A stretch of 64,000 nucleotides of DNA from Begonia masoniana (lineage: Eukaryota > Streptophyta > Magnoliopsida > Cucurbitales > Begoniaceae): contig CM039505.1 of the NCBI GenBank assembly GCA_022432975.1, forward strand, positions 47,350,544 through 47,414,543, given 5' to 3'. The position numbers were made by a program, and so were the translations under genes. The notes under the pieces are model-generated. The model was given only the letters and a program-made list of their open reading frames with translations. It ran no database searches and was not told the origin of the DNA. Below are positions 31,956-44,489 of this stretch, piece after piece; within the stretch, counting starts at the first letter, position 1; each line of letters starts with the position of its first letter.

Positions 31956-34493
31956 ATGAAGAGGCCAAGTGAAGGCCAGAATAACCAGGGAATAGGAAGG
32001 AAGATGCAGGACACCAAGAAGTTTCCCCAGTGCCCGAAGTGTTTGAAAAGTCACCTGGGCGAGTGCAGGTTTGGGACGGGAAAGTGTTTCAACTGTGAGG
32101 AAGTTGGACACTCATACAAGGATTACCCGAATCCTAGAATCACCCGATGCTTCAACTATAACAAAGTCGGCCACATTAACAGAGACTGTCCAGCTTTGAA
32201 GAGTGGCCCTACTAAGATAAAGCCGAAGATATTCTCCATGATGGAGTCGGGCGATGAGGAACAACCCGCTGTAGTGTCAGGTACTGTTTTGATCAACTTT
32301 ATACCTGCTTTTACTTTAATAGATTCAGGTGCAACACACTCATTTATAGCATCTGCGTTTGCTGTCAAATTAGATGTACAGTTTAACCCTATTGAACACG
32401 TGTTTAATGTCGCGTTACCCTCTGGTGAACGCATGCACTCTAACCAAGTGATGTTTGATAGTGTTGTGTTAGTAGGAAATAAGAATTTACCTGCTGATCT
32501 CATTATTATGGACATAATGGGATTTGATGTAATCCTAGGAATGGATTGGTTGTTCAAGTATTATGTCACAATTAATTGTAGGACTGGAGTAGTTAGTTTT
32601 CAACCCCCTGGTGGTTTGAAGCATACCTTTCAAGCCTTGAAGAAGAGTAAGGGAATGTCTGTTATGACTTCTATCAACGCTAAACCCTCTTCATGCCGAG
32701 AATATTTATGCTTTCTGGCCAGTGTTATAGACGCACAGTTTTTAGGAAAAGCATGTCCTCAAAATGTCTTAGTTGTCCAAGACTTTCCAGAAGTATTTTT
32801 AGATGACCTTCCTGGCTTGCCGCCAGATAGGGATATTGAATTTGTTGTAGATGCTTACCCAGGCGCCAAGCCTGTATCTAAAAATTCCTATAGATTAGCA
32901 CCTACGGAGCTTAAGGAATTAAAGAAACAGTTGGAGGAACTAATGGAAAAAGGGTTCATACGCTCAAGCTTTTCACCGTGGGGTGCACCTGTTTTTTTTG
33001 TTAAGAAGAAGGATGGTTCATTGCGTATGTGTGTTGATTATCGGGAATTAAACAAGTTAACTGTCAAGAACAGGTATCCATTGCCAAGGATTGATGATTT
33101 ATTTGACCAGCTTAATGGTGCACGTGTTTTCTCTAAGATTGACCTAAGGTCCAGTTATTACCAATTGAAAGTCAAATCAGAAGATATTCCTAAGACAGCC
33201 TTTTGCACAAGATATAGACATTATGAGTTTTTGGTTATGTCTTTTGGTTTGACTAATGCACCAGCAGCGTTCATGGATCTTATGAATAGAGTGTTTTATG
33301 AGTATTTGGATAAGTTTGTCATAGTATTTATTGATGATATACTAATCTATTCACGTACTAAGGAGGAGCATACAAGACATTTGAACTTGGTATTGGGAGT
33401 ACTATGGCAACATCAACTTTATACTAAGTTTTCCAAGTGTGAGTTTTGGTTGGACAGAGTTCACTTTTTGGGTCATGTGATCTCGGGTGATGGAATATCT
33501 GTCGAATTAGCCAAGGTCCAAGCAGTTAGGAAGTGGCCCCAACCGAAGAATGCCACTGATATTCGGAGTTTCCTTGGATTAGCAGGGTATTACAGGAAAT
33601 TTATTGAAGGATTCTCGAAGATTGCAACACCCCTCACTCGGTTAACACGGAAGAATGTGATGTATGTGTGGACTGAGGAATGTGAGATGAGTTTTCAGAC
33701 CTTGAAACAGAAGTTGACCCATGCTTCGATATTAACACTCCCTGTTGAAAATGGAAAGTTCAGCATTTATTGTGACGCTTCCGAAGTTGGACTCGGTTGT
33801 GTGTTGATGCAAGATGAAAAAGTAATAGCCTATGCTTCTAGACAGTTGAAAACACACGAAAAGAATTACCGTACACACGACTTAGAATTAGCTGCGGTGG
33901 TTTTTGCACTAAAGATTTGGAGGCATTACTTATATGGACAGTCTTGCGAGATATTTTCGGACCATAAAAGTCTGAAGTATATTTTCACACAGAAAGAATT
34001 AAATATGAGGCAACGTAGATGGTTGGAGTTTGTCAAGGATTATGATTCTGAGATTAAATACCACCCCGGTAAGGCAAATGTAGTAGCTGATGCCTTGAGT
34101 AGAATGCCAACATCAGCCTCTGCATTGATTCTTGACATACCGTTAACCTTAGCGGCAGAGTTCCAAAGATTTAACTTGGAAGCTGTGGCCAGTGTGTCAA
34201 CTATGCTTTTTGCCATAACCTTGAAGCCTACTATTTTGGATAGAATAAAGGAAGCTCAGGTGATTGATGCTAAGTGTATCAAGTATAAGACATGTATAGA
34301 TTCTACCGATAAGTCGGATTTCAATTGTTCCATTGATGGGATTCTTAAGTTTCGGAATAGATGGTTTGTTCCAACAGATAATGAACTCCGAAAAGAGATC
34401 ATTTCAGAAGCTCATTCCTCTGATTTTCTGTCCATCCTGGAAGTACAAAAATGTACAGAGACCTTAAGCAACATTATTGGTGGCCAAATATGA
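31956..34493 (+). pseudogene. Element E nucleocapsid-protease-RT-RNase H
   Basis: Longest retroelement frame in the window, 845 residues. N-terminus: two zinc knuckles, [15 protein letters not shown] and [15 protein letters not shown], each with one Cys replaced by Tyr. Protease at about residues 115-130: [15 protein letters not shown] at about 290-500: [31 protein letters not shown] and [14 protein letters not shown] with the FIDD catalytic pair. RNase H at about 600-720: [50 protein letters not shown]. It ends in a frameshift inside the integrase zinc domain. Typical of the Tekay clade. Confidence 0.92.
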
Positions 34494-35640
34494 AAAGAAG
34501 TGTGGCCAAGTACGTAGGATTGTGTTTAGTTTGTCAACAAGTTAAAGCTGAACATCAGAGGCCTGCAGGAGCATTGCAACCATTACCAGTTCCCTAATGG
34601 AAATGGGAACAAATAACGATAGATTTTGTTGTGGGATTGCCTAGAACAGTAAGGGGACATGATGCAATTTGGGTGGTAGTAAATCGCTTAACCAAATCTG
34701 TCCATTTCCTGCCAATAAAGATGACATACTCGATGGATCAACTCGCTGAGTTGTATGTGCATGAGATTGTTAGATTGCATGGAGTTCCAGGCATTATAGT
34801 TTCAAACCGAGATTCTAGATTTACATCTAAGTTTTGGAAGAGTCTGCACAAGGCTATGGGTACGCAACTCAATTTTAGTACAGCTTTTCACCCTCAAACA
34901 GATGGACAATCAGAGAGAACTATTCAGACATTAGAAGATATGCTTCGTGCGTGCATATTAGATTTTCAGGGTTCTTGGAGTAAGTACTTATCATTGGTGT
35001 CAGGCAACAATAGGAATGACACCGTATGAGGCACTGTATGGACAAAAATGTAGATCGCCTTTGTATTGGGACGAAGTTGGTGAAGCACGTTTGTTTGGTC
35101 TTGATATTGTGCAACAGATTGTGGAGAAGATTGCCCTCATCCAACAGAGAATCTTAACAGCTCAAAGCCGACAGAAAAGCTATGCCAATAGAAGACGTAG
35201 AGAATTAGAATTTGAAGTTGGTGATGAGGTTTTTCTTAAGGTATCACCATTCAAAGGAGTTGTGAGATTTGGTAAGAGAGGCAAGTTGAACCCCAGATTT
35301 ATTGGACCCTTTTCAGTCTTGAAAAGGAATGGGAAGACAGCTTACCAATTACAGCTACCAACCTCTATGGAAGAAATCCATAATGTGTTCCATGTTTCCA
35401 TGTTGAAGAAGTGTATGCGGGATCTAACTCAGGTTGTGGAATAGCAGAACATTGAAATTCATCCTACCCTTACATATGAGGAAAAATCAGTGAAAATTTT
35501 GGACTATGCAACAAAAGTACTGCGTAATAAGCAGGTTCAGCTAGTGAAGGTGTTATGGCGAAACCAGAGCATAGAGGAGACAACTTGGGAGCGCCAGCAG
35601 GACATGATGGACCAACATCCAGAATTATTCAGGTATTGAA
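34494..35640 (+). pseudogene. Element E integrase and chromodomain
   Basis: After the shift at about 34450, the integrase zinc region ([16 protein letters not shown]) is followed by a stop (about 34596), then 34631-35029 with the core ([46 protein letters not shown]). A further shift near 34990 leads to 35016-35444 ([39 protein letters not shown]). After a TAG at 35442 comes a chromodomain-like tail (LVKVLWRNQSIEETTWE) to 35640. The chromodomain identifies a chromovirus; it would direct integration to heterochromatin. Confidence 0.88.
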
Positions 35641-35674
35641 TTTTGGGGACAAAATTCTTTTAAGGAGGGTAGAT

Positions 35675-37816
35675 TGTAACACCCGGTTCTATTGAACCGA
35701 TTTTCCCTTGTCAACTAATAATGTATACTTTATGGATGAAATTGAGAGAATTATTGATTAGGTTAATGAGTGACTAAGTAAGGGCATAATGGTATTTTGA
35801 GATTTATAGTGGATAACGTATTTAAAGGAGGGTTTAATGAGGTTTAGCCGCCACTGTTTTCTCATTTTCCTTTCTCGGCATTCAGCAGCAAAGCAGAGTT
35901 TCTCCTGACAATTTTCCTTCCATTCTCTCCAAGCTAGGTGAGTTCTACTTCGATTTCTTGCTATATTGTAACTACCAATGTTAGAGGGGATTTTAATGCG
36001 AGCGTTGAGAATGCTGTAAGTGGGAGTTAGTTCGGGTTAGGGGCATATCAAGAATGCTTGATGATTTGAGTTCCCAAACCAGTTTTCTTATGAGTTCTGG
36101 TAGATTTGAGAATACTTTAGAATAAAGCTTAACTAATACTCTGTCTACGGCTATAGGTTTGAGCAAAACCCGAAGTAGGTTGCAACCAAGCTTTTCCCAG
36201 AAACCAGGCAAGTAGAGTATGTGTGTGCTTTCGGGTCTACATCACAAAACAGTAGGTTTATGCTTGTTTGAATGTTTTTTGTATGTCATGTATCATGATT
36301 TTGGAAAGTACACGAAAATGAATTTACATGTAATGGCATGGTAAGGTACGAATGGAATGTAACAGATTAACTGTTAAGGGAACTAATCCGCCCCTTAATT
36401 TATGAAGAAGATGTATGACTTTGGGAAAATTTATCCTCTCCCAATAGAATTTACGATCAGATCAGCTGTTAAGAAAACTAATCCGCCCCTTAATTTATGA
36501 AGAGGATGTATGACTTTGCGAAAAATGATCCAACTCCCAATGGAACCGATGGATCAGATCAGAGAAAGATCGTGAATGCAACTGAGATGTGAAAGTAGAA
36601 ACTGCATAATTAGGATTTATGTTTCAGCATATCATTTCATTGTTGCTTTACTTACGTAGCATTAGGCTAATAGATGAGTTTTGTGATGTAGGTGAAGAAG
36701 CTTCAGAAGGAGTATTCTCTGAGCATATTGAGAACTAGGCTGGTTGGGGGAGCACTTCAATGCCACGGTTTGGTGATTCTGATGAAGCGGTTTAACTAAT
36801 GTCAGTAGGTGTGAATGTTAGTTGATAATGGTTCAGTTTAAACATGCTGAGAATGTTGGTGGTAGTAGTAGTTTAATGTTTCTTTTATATATATGGTCTG
36901 GTATTTTTTTGATGTGAAAACACGATTTCGTTTTAGTCGCAGTCTACAGTTCTGGATTTTTGAAAATTGTGGATTAAGTTGTTTTTGAAGGATTTCAGTA
37001 AAATGCACTAGTTCTTTTAGTGGCCGGAGCTGTTCTTTATTTAGAGTGAAAAAGGTTTGTATGCTGCTCTGTTGCCTATTGGTGATAATTGGGTATTTCT
37101 ATCTATCGGTGGATGTAGTCCATCGGTAGATGTTGAAGTTTAGTCTATCGGTGGATATAGTCCATCGGTAGATGTTGAAGTTCAGTCTATCGGTGAATGA
37201 TGAGTTGTTAAATTTTGAGTTAATGAGTCACGTGGGTTAGTTTAGTAAAGTCACATGGTTAGCGGAAGAAGGTGTTTATTTCCACTTCCACCGCTGAGTC
37301 TAAGGGGTTTTTGCTTTTTCCGTTGGTATTGTTCAGCGAAAGATGTGAGTAGAATTTTTGTCATTTTATGACCGGTGGATGCGAGTAGTCGATGTGTCGT
37401 CGACGGGTGTGAGCGGTAGATGCGTGAAAGTCGACGTGTCGTTCGGCTGACGCGAGCGGTGGATGTTGGTAGCAGAAGATGCCTTTTGTTTCTGCTTCTA
37501 CCTCCGATACTGTTTAGCAGTGGATGTCTCCTATTCTTGTTTCCACCGCCGAGACTATTCTGTCTTTAATAATACCGCTGGAACTATTCAGGGGTAGACG
37601 TGTTCGTTTTTTCTTTTGTCTTCTTTCAACCAACAGTCTTTAATATTTTAATTATTTAATAAGTGTCGTTTTATACAAATGTTTTTCCGCTGCAAGTTTT
37701 TACGTTGAACATCAAATTTTGATCTTTGAGTAAAATTTTATGATTTTCTTAAAATGTTATAGCGTGGTTCAGTATTATGAGTAACGAACCGGGTTTATAT
37801 AATTCGGGGCCTTACA
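35675..37816 (+). mobile_element. Element E 3' LTR
   Basis: Starts TGTAACACCCGGTTCT immediately after the polypurine tract (aaggagggtagat) and ends CGGGGCCTTACA, followed by the target duplication gtgat. Same length as the 5' LTR. Confidence 0.93.
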
Positions 37817-38989
37817 GTGATATATCCAATTTCTGATAGTTCATGGGTTTGCCCTATTCAGGTTATACCGAAAAAGGGCGGGATGACAGTTGTGCAAAAT
37901 GCAAATAATGAGCTAATTCCGACTCGCACTGTTATCGGCTGGCGCATATGTATGAATTACAGGAAATTAAACAAGGCTACACAAAAAGATCACTTCCCGC
38001 TATCGTTTCTTGATCAGATGCTTGACAGGCTCTCAGGGCACGAATTTTATTGTTTTCTTGATGGATATTCTGGGTATAATCAAATAGCCATAGCTCCTGA
38101 AGACCAAGAGAAAACTACATTTACATGCCCATACGACACCTTTGCATTTCGACGGATGCCCTTTGGTCTTTGTAACGCTCCGGCCACTTTTCAACGAAGC
38201 ATGATAGCAATATTTTCTGACATGGTCGAACGCATTATTGAGGTATTCATGGATGACTTTTCTGTTTTTGGGTCTTCTTTTGATCATTGTCTGGAGAATC
38301 TGAATATGGTGCTTCAACGTTGTGCGGAGACAAATTTGATGTTAAATTGGAAAAAATGTCATTTCATGGTACGTGAAGGTATTGTATTAGGCCATCGGAT
38401 ATCATCCAAAGGGATATAAGTGGATCATGCGAAAATTAATACGATTGAGAAGCTACCACCACCTATTTCAGTTAAGGGAGTGAGAAGTTTTTTGGGATAT
38501 GCTAGATTTTATCGCAGATTCATCAAAAACTTTAGTAAGATCACCAAGTCATTTTGTAATTTGCTGGAAAAAGGTGTAGAGTTCCATTTTGATGACGCGT
38601 GTTTAGTTGCATTCAATTTATTGAAAGAGAAGCTCACTTCTGCACCCATTGTTGTAGCAATAGATTGGGATCTTCCATTTGAAATCATGAGCGATGCGAG
38701 CGACTTCTCCATTGGAGCAGTTTTGGGGCAACACAAAGATAAACTGTTTCACACTATTTATTACGCCAGTCGGGTTCTCAATGATGCCCAGTTGAATTAT
38801 GCCACAACGGAAAATGAATTACTTGCAGTGGTCTTCGCCTTTGACAAATTTCGGTCATACCTTATTGGCAATAAAGTAATAGTCTTCACCGATCATTCAG
38901 CAATTAAATACCTTATGGTTAAAAAAAGATGCAAAGTCACGCCTCATTCGTTGGATTCTACTACTCCAAGAGTTCGATATGGAAATTAG
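37817..38989 (+). pseudogene. Athila RT and RNase H, continuation
   Basis: Resumes after Element E. RT 37820-38418: MNYRKLNKATQKDHFPLSFLDQMLD, CFLDGYSGYNQIAIAPEDQEKT and EVFMDDFSVFG (catalytic FMDD). A stop at about 38417 sits just after the RT, in place of one codon. RNase H 38420-38989: [59 protein letters not shown]. Sequence conservation is high. The nearest relatives are plant Athila/Tat polyproteins. Confidence 0.9.
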
Positions 38990-40400
38990 AGATAAAAAGG
39001 GTATAGAAAATCTAGTGGCAGATCACTTGTCAAGACTCGAACCTCAAGAACACGTGAAAGATGGTGGAGTACCTATTATTGATACCTTTCCGGATGAACA
39101 ACTTTTTAGCGTCGATAATACACCATGGTACGCCGATATTGTCAATTTCCTTGCTAGTGGTGTTCTGCCTGTCGAGCCTTCAGCTTATAAGAGGAAGAAA
39201 TTTTTTGCTGATGTTAAAAGATATTATTGGGATGATCCATTTCTTTACAAGCATTGTGCGGATCAGGTTATACGGCGGTGTATTCCGGAAGACGAGGTGG
39301 TAGATATATTAAAGCATTGTCATTCACTAAAATGTGGGGGCCATTTTGGTGCCAAGAGAACAACAGTAAAAGTATTACAATGTGGTTTCTTTTGGCCTAC
39401 ACTTTTCAAAGATGCTCATTTATTTGCTATGTCATGTGACCACTGCCAACGTACTGGAAATATTTCACGCCGAGATGAGATGCCATTGACCAATATTCTG
39501 GAGGTTGAATTATTTGATGTTTGGGGAATCGATTTCATGGGATTATTTCCTACTTCTTTCAATCATAAATATATTCTCTTGGCAGTCGATTATGTATCAA
39601 AATGGGTGGAGGCATCTGTTACCCCAACTAATGACGGCAAAGTGGTACTCAATTTTCTTCGCAAAAATATTTTTACACGATTTGGTACTCCTCGGGCTAT
39701 TATCAGTGATGAAGGTACGCATTTTTGTAATAAGCAATTCGAAGCTTTATTGTTGAAATATGGTGTTAAGCATTGCAAGGCCCTCGGTTATCATCCGCAA
39801 TCTAATGGCCAAACCGAGGTTTCGAATAGAGAGATCAAGCAAATTCTGGAAAAAATGGTAAGTTCATCTCGTAAGGATTGGTCCCGAAAGCTAGATGACT
39901 CTCTTTGGGCATATAGAACAGCTTTCAAAACACCATTAGGTATGTCCCCATATCGTTTGGTGTTCGGCAAAGCATGTCATCTTCCAGTGGAATTAGAGCA
40001 TCGAGCTTTATGGGCTATAAAAAAAATAAACATGGAGTCACAAGCAGCTGGTAAAGCAAGAATATTATAGTTAAACGAGCTTGATGAATTTCGACGAGAA
40101 GCTTATGAGAATTCGTGAATTTATAAAGAAAAGACAAAGGTGTGACATGATAAACATATTGTACTGAAAGAATTTTCACCAGGCCAGCAAGTACTATTAT
40201 TTAATTCTCGACTTCGGTTATTTTCCAGAAACCTCAAATCCCGATTGTCAGGTCCGTTCACGGTCATTAAAGTATTTCCTCATGGAGCTGTTGAAATTCA
40301 AGGTGAAGATCCGTCTACTTTCAAGGTTAACAGTCAAAGATTAAAACCGTATTGGGGCGGTGTATTCGACAGTGCAAAGTCCGTTCTCCTTCTCAATTAA
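38979..40400 (+). pseudogene. Athila integrase
   Basis: Open from 38979 to 40070 in a frame shifted from RNase H. Zinc-binding H2C2 part ([33 protein letters not shown]); catalytic core residues in [27 protein letters not shown] and [17 protein letters not shown] (the D-D-E set). A TAG at about 40068 precedes a C-terminal part with LKEFSPGQQVLLFNSRLRLF, GPFTVIKVFPHGAVEI and VNSQRLKPYWGG that runs to a stop near 40398. Inactive because of the stops. Confidence 0.88.
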
Positions 40401-40654
40401 TTATGACGCAATACATCGTGAAGCTGATGACGTTAAAACACGCACTCGGTGGGAGGTAACCCATTAGTCATTTCTTTTTCTTTTTCTATTTTTATTTTTA
40501 TTTTTTATTTTCTTTTTCTTTATTTCATTTTGTCGTATTTTCATTATCCGTTCTAATTGCGTTATTTCATTTTAATACGAGTAGTTTATATTTTAGGTTA
40601 CATATTTGCTGTTTTTCAAAAAAAAAAAAATGGGATTTTCGCTTCTCTGAAACA

Positions 40655-40710
40655 GAGACGGTGCCGATTGTTCGCTCATTCGTGCGATCGATCGGCACTT
40701 CTAATTTTGC
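40655..40710 (+). repeat. Single LTR-type GATCGATC hairpin unit in Athila internal region
   Basis: gtgccgattgttcgctcattcgtgcgatcgatcggcac: the left half ccgattgttcg and right half cgatcgatcgg are imperfectly inverted around ctcattcgtg. This is the same unit found four times in each LTR, here isolated about 600 bases before the env-like ORF. Confidence 0.7.
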
Positions 40711-41276
40711 ATTTTATTACCTGGCGAGAGCTCGCGATTCTCATTTCCCATTCTTGCTGATTGAACTCTAATTCCTCTTTCCCCTTTCTCTCAACCACGA
40801 TCATTCGGCGCTCACATCCATTATTTTCTACCGCCATTTTTTGCGACTCTTCCTGACTTCTCTGACGACAGGTACACTTCTCTTGCTGATCTTTTCCTCG
40901 ATTTTGCACCTAAAAATTTTGGAAGTTTCGCACGTTATCTTCATTATTCTGGTCTGGTATTACTGTGAACATCTTGGGCATATGCAAACTGTTTTCCTGC
41001 TTTAATCGTTAAATTACCAGTGATATTATCTATCCTTACTTTTGAGGATGATTACCGCTATCGCTTCGTATGCTCCCACAGTTTGCTATGCATGCCCACC
41101 ATAAGTTTGCTGAAATGCCTGAGTTAAGTAGAATTTGCAATTTTGAATACTGTTTCGTCTAGCCTTCTTACTTGATTATCTACCGTGCTAAACTGTCATC
41201 CTTGTGTATGCTGGGTTGGATTGGTGTGTTTCTTCTGTGCAGTGACAGGTTATCTACTTCGTGCGCTATTCCAACA

Positions 41277-42378
41277 TGCCGCCCAAACGTTCAAGAGCCA
41301 CGACTTGTTCGGTATCTTTCGGCCCAATCCAGCACTCCTTCATCAGCCCCGCCGCGACTAATTATTTTAAAGAATTCATGACCAAGGATAAGGCCATTAT
41401 TTGTGAAGTGCAATTCCAGCCTACCGAGGTTGACGGCCACATTTTGACCACACTCCGAAGACGAAGATGGGAGACACTTGCTGTTTTAGGAGGTGATGTG
41501 AACTTGAATGCCGTTCGAGAATTTCATGCTAATCTCAAGGCAGCCAACACTGAGGGGCCTATAAAAGTAAGGGGCAAGTTCATCAATTTTTCGGCCAAGG
41601 CTATCAACACTTATCTTGGCCTCGATAATGATGCCCCCGATGACTTTCAAACGATGAAGGATGCCGGGCCTGATTATGAGCTGATTCTACGTGAGAAGGG
41701 TCACAGGGGTGCCACTTGGATTTATTCTACATAAGATCATGCTAAACCACTACATATTATATCAAGCTACCTCAATCGCTACGCGTAAGCATGGTGCAAA
41801 TTTATTCGGGACAACTTGATGCCCACTTCTCAGAAATCGGAATTGACTAAAGAACTGGTAGTGGCACTTTATTGCATTCTCACAGGGCGATCTATCAATG
41901 TCGGGCGGTTGATCCACTGAAATATTCTCTCATGCAATAAAGGTTCGGGCACAGGTGGGCATATACACCCTATTTTTTTATTTTTATTTTTATTTTTATT
42001 TTTATTTTTATTTTTATTTTTATTTTTATTTTTATTTTTATTTTTATTTTTATTTTTATTTTTATTTTTATTTTTATTTTTATTTTTATTTTTATTTTTA
42101 TTTTTATTTTTATTTTTATTTTTATTTTTATTTTTATTTTTATTTTTATTTTTATTTTTATTTTTATTTTTATTTTTATTTTTATTTTTATTTTTATTTT
42201 TATTTTTATTTTTATTTTTATTTTTATTTTTATTTTTATTTTTATTTTTATTTTTATTTTTATTTTTATTTTTATTTTTATTTTTATTTTTATTTTTATT
42301 TTTATTTTTATTTTCTTTTTCTTTTATTTTCATTTTAATACGAGTAGTTTATATGTTCGGTTACATATTTGCTTTTTT

Positions 42379-42441
<63 letters not shown>

Positions 42442-43090
42442 TATTTTCAAGTTTGTTTATATTTTAGGTTCATATGTGATCACACATCTATGCGCCACTG
42501 CCAATATCCCCATGAGCTCAACCGATGAACCTTGGCTGCAACAAGTTGTATATGGCTCTTCCAACATCTCCAAAATTGCAAATTAGCCTTATGGGACAGC
42601 CCGCGATAATGGCTTAGGGTTCGTTGAACATGATGTCAATGCGGTCATTCCTCCTCAGCTGATACCTTTGCCTCGCATACGGCGTCTTCCTCATTCTAAA
42701 TTCTCCCCCTATGTAAATCCTGCCGTGGCACGCAAAAGACAAGCTCACAGAGAGGCGCACCTTAAACGGCGCTATGACAGTCAGTCTATATCTGGAGGTG
42801 CTTCTTCCTCTTCAGCCATTCCTCCACAAAATTACACATTGGATGATCTTGGGCATATGATGGAAACGTTAATGACCCGACAATCTCAAGTGGAGCAGCG
42901 TGTGATGGACCTCCAATCACGCCACCTAGAGCAGGCTCAATTTACGGCTCAATACATAGAAGCGTTCAATGCTCATCAGGGATACTCGACACAATCGAGT
43001 CCACCATTTCCATATTATCCAGAGCATTTACTTCAGTCGTATACCCCTCCACCAGTGGACGAGGAGGATGACATGCTGGGCTCAGCTTGA
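41277..43090 (+). pseudogene. Athila env-like ORF (putative plant transposon protein domain)
   Basis: Starts at ATG 41277 (MPPKRSRATT). 41277-41734 carries RRRRWETLAVLGG, AVREFHANLKAAN, VRGKFINFSAKAINTYLGLDND. Homology continues past stops with RDNLMPTSQKSELTKE and ALYCILTGRSINVGRLI (41800-41920). It is broken by about 500 bp of low-complexity DNA at 41971-42471, resumes with ITHLCATANIPM at 42476, and after another stop closes with a coiled 42668-43090 segment (DDLGHMMETLMTRQSQVEQRVMDLQSRH) and an acidic end. Family function is unknown; it has been called env-like, but no membrane segments are seen. Confidence 0.8.
41971..42471 (+). repeat. (TTTTTA)n plus poly-A block inserted in the env-like ORF
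   Basis: About 57 copies of TTTTTA (to about 42313), then a copy of Athila sequence from 40510-40632 lacking about 44 internal bases (attttaatacgagtagttta, ggttacatatttgct), then about 58 A, then a copy of sequence near 43808-43845 (agttttattttcaagtttgt). All parts therefore derive from the same element, on either side of this ORF. It splits ORF sequence ..caccctat / gtgatcacac... The KN and FY dipeptide frames here are artefacts. Confidence 0.85.
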
Positions 43091-44489
43091 GGTACACTAA
43101 TCCTTTTCATATTTTTCTTGTATATTTTGTGTACATTGAGAACAATGTTGATTTTAAGTTTGGGGGTGCTTTTAGTTTGACTTCTCTCTGTGCTCTATTG
43201 CTCTAAGATATATTCTATGGTTATGCAATCTAAAATTTTGGTTGAGGTGTCAATGATGATTTAAATGAAATAAATGCATGCTTTAAAGTTTACATAGTTA
43301 TCTTCAAATATCTGAACACGTTTTATTCTTGTTTGAACCTATTTGTTGGTAATATATTTGTGTAGTCTACTGAGAGTGAAACCCAAACACTGTAAGAGAG
43401 TGAACGAGAATAAACACAGTGAGGGAGTGTAACTCCAATCAAATGCTTTGATATGAGGACATTGTGAGAAAAAAAATCCTTTTTAGTTTTGTCTGATATT
43501 CACGAATGCAATTTGAAGTTTTCACAAATAAGATAATGACTTAGACCATCATTGAACTGTTTCAGCCTTCATAGCTAACCATTCTGTGTCATCTGATGAC
43601 ACCCATATCACCCGTTTAAGCCTATTATTTATCGTTCAATTGTACCTATGTCAGCCTAGCCACATACAGATTTTCCTACATTTTCTAAAAAAGCACGGTA
43701 TTTATTGATATATTTGAAGGAGAGTAGGGGAATGTAGTGGTGAAGATGAATACAAACTCCTTTGTCATCTGTTGATTTATTTTTTTTACGTTATGTTATT
43801 CTTAGTTGTAAAAAAAAAGTTTTATTTTCAAGTTTGTTATATTTTACTCTATAATTATGACAAAGGAGTTTATCTGAGTGATATTGAATGAACTAAGTTT
43901 GAGGGTGAGAGATCAAAAGGAAGATTGAGCAAGTTCAATGAGTAAGCATAGACTGAGAAGAAAATATTGAGTGAGAGAAATAAGGAAGGATGGGGTGTGC
44001 TCTGATTATACGTTTGTCTTCTTAAAATTCTTACCTTTTTAACCTTGCCTTACAATATAAGCTTTTAAAGACCTATCGACTTTTATTTTGGTTAATGGAT
44101 AATTGCTATTAGTAGGATAGTGGGCAAAGCTGATGAATGATAAGAGTGAATGGAGTGACTCCCGAATGAAATGAGAATACATCCCTTATCTGTAGCTACA
44201 TTAGTTGAACCAACAATTAGGATAAAATAAGAATAAAAACACACACACGAAGATTTCTCTGCAAACATTTGTCAATGCACTATTATAAGTTATTTCTTTT
44301 ACAAAGTGTTGAACTGGGTGTTTTTATTATGAATTTTTCAAGCTGAGACGCTTTACCAATAACCTTGATTCTGATTGCTGCCATTATAGTATGTTGAGCA
44401 TTCTATATTTGATTGAGATTATCTCTTTGTTTTAACTGAGCTGCATTCTTGTTCGCTTGAGGACAAGCTTTCATTCAAGTTTGGAGGTG
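43091..44489 (+). other. Athila 3' untranslated internal region with two polypurine tracts
   Basis: Non-coding stretch between the env-like ORF and the 3' LTR. An internal tract, ttaagtttgggggtg (about 43154-43169), and the terminal tract, aagtttggaggtg (44477-44489, next to the LTR), are nearly the same sequence, as is usual in Athila elements. A piece at 43808-43845 is duplicated into the 42.4-kb block. Confidence 0.7.

Larger units (their letters stand above)
28881..37816 (+). mobile_element. Element E: Tekay-type Ty3 chromovirus, complete but mutated
   Basis: 8936 bp, LTRs both 2142 bp (28881-31022; 35675-37816), perfect target duplication gtgat (28876-28880, 37817-37821) inside Athila RT. 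PBS for tRNA-Met follows the 5' LTR, and the polypurine region ttttaaggagggtagat precedes the 3' LTR. It encodes gag, zinc knuckles, protease, RT, RNase H, integrase and a chromodomain. In the first 190 bases the LTRs differ at about eight positions by hand count, making it the youngest large insertion here. Confidence 0.93.

Noticed and set aside
41869..42338. Long Lys-Asn (minus) and Phe-Tyr (plus) repeat frames
   Set aside because: Both are translations of a (TTTTTA)n microsatellite; no codon structure or family.
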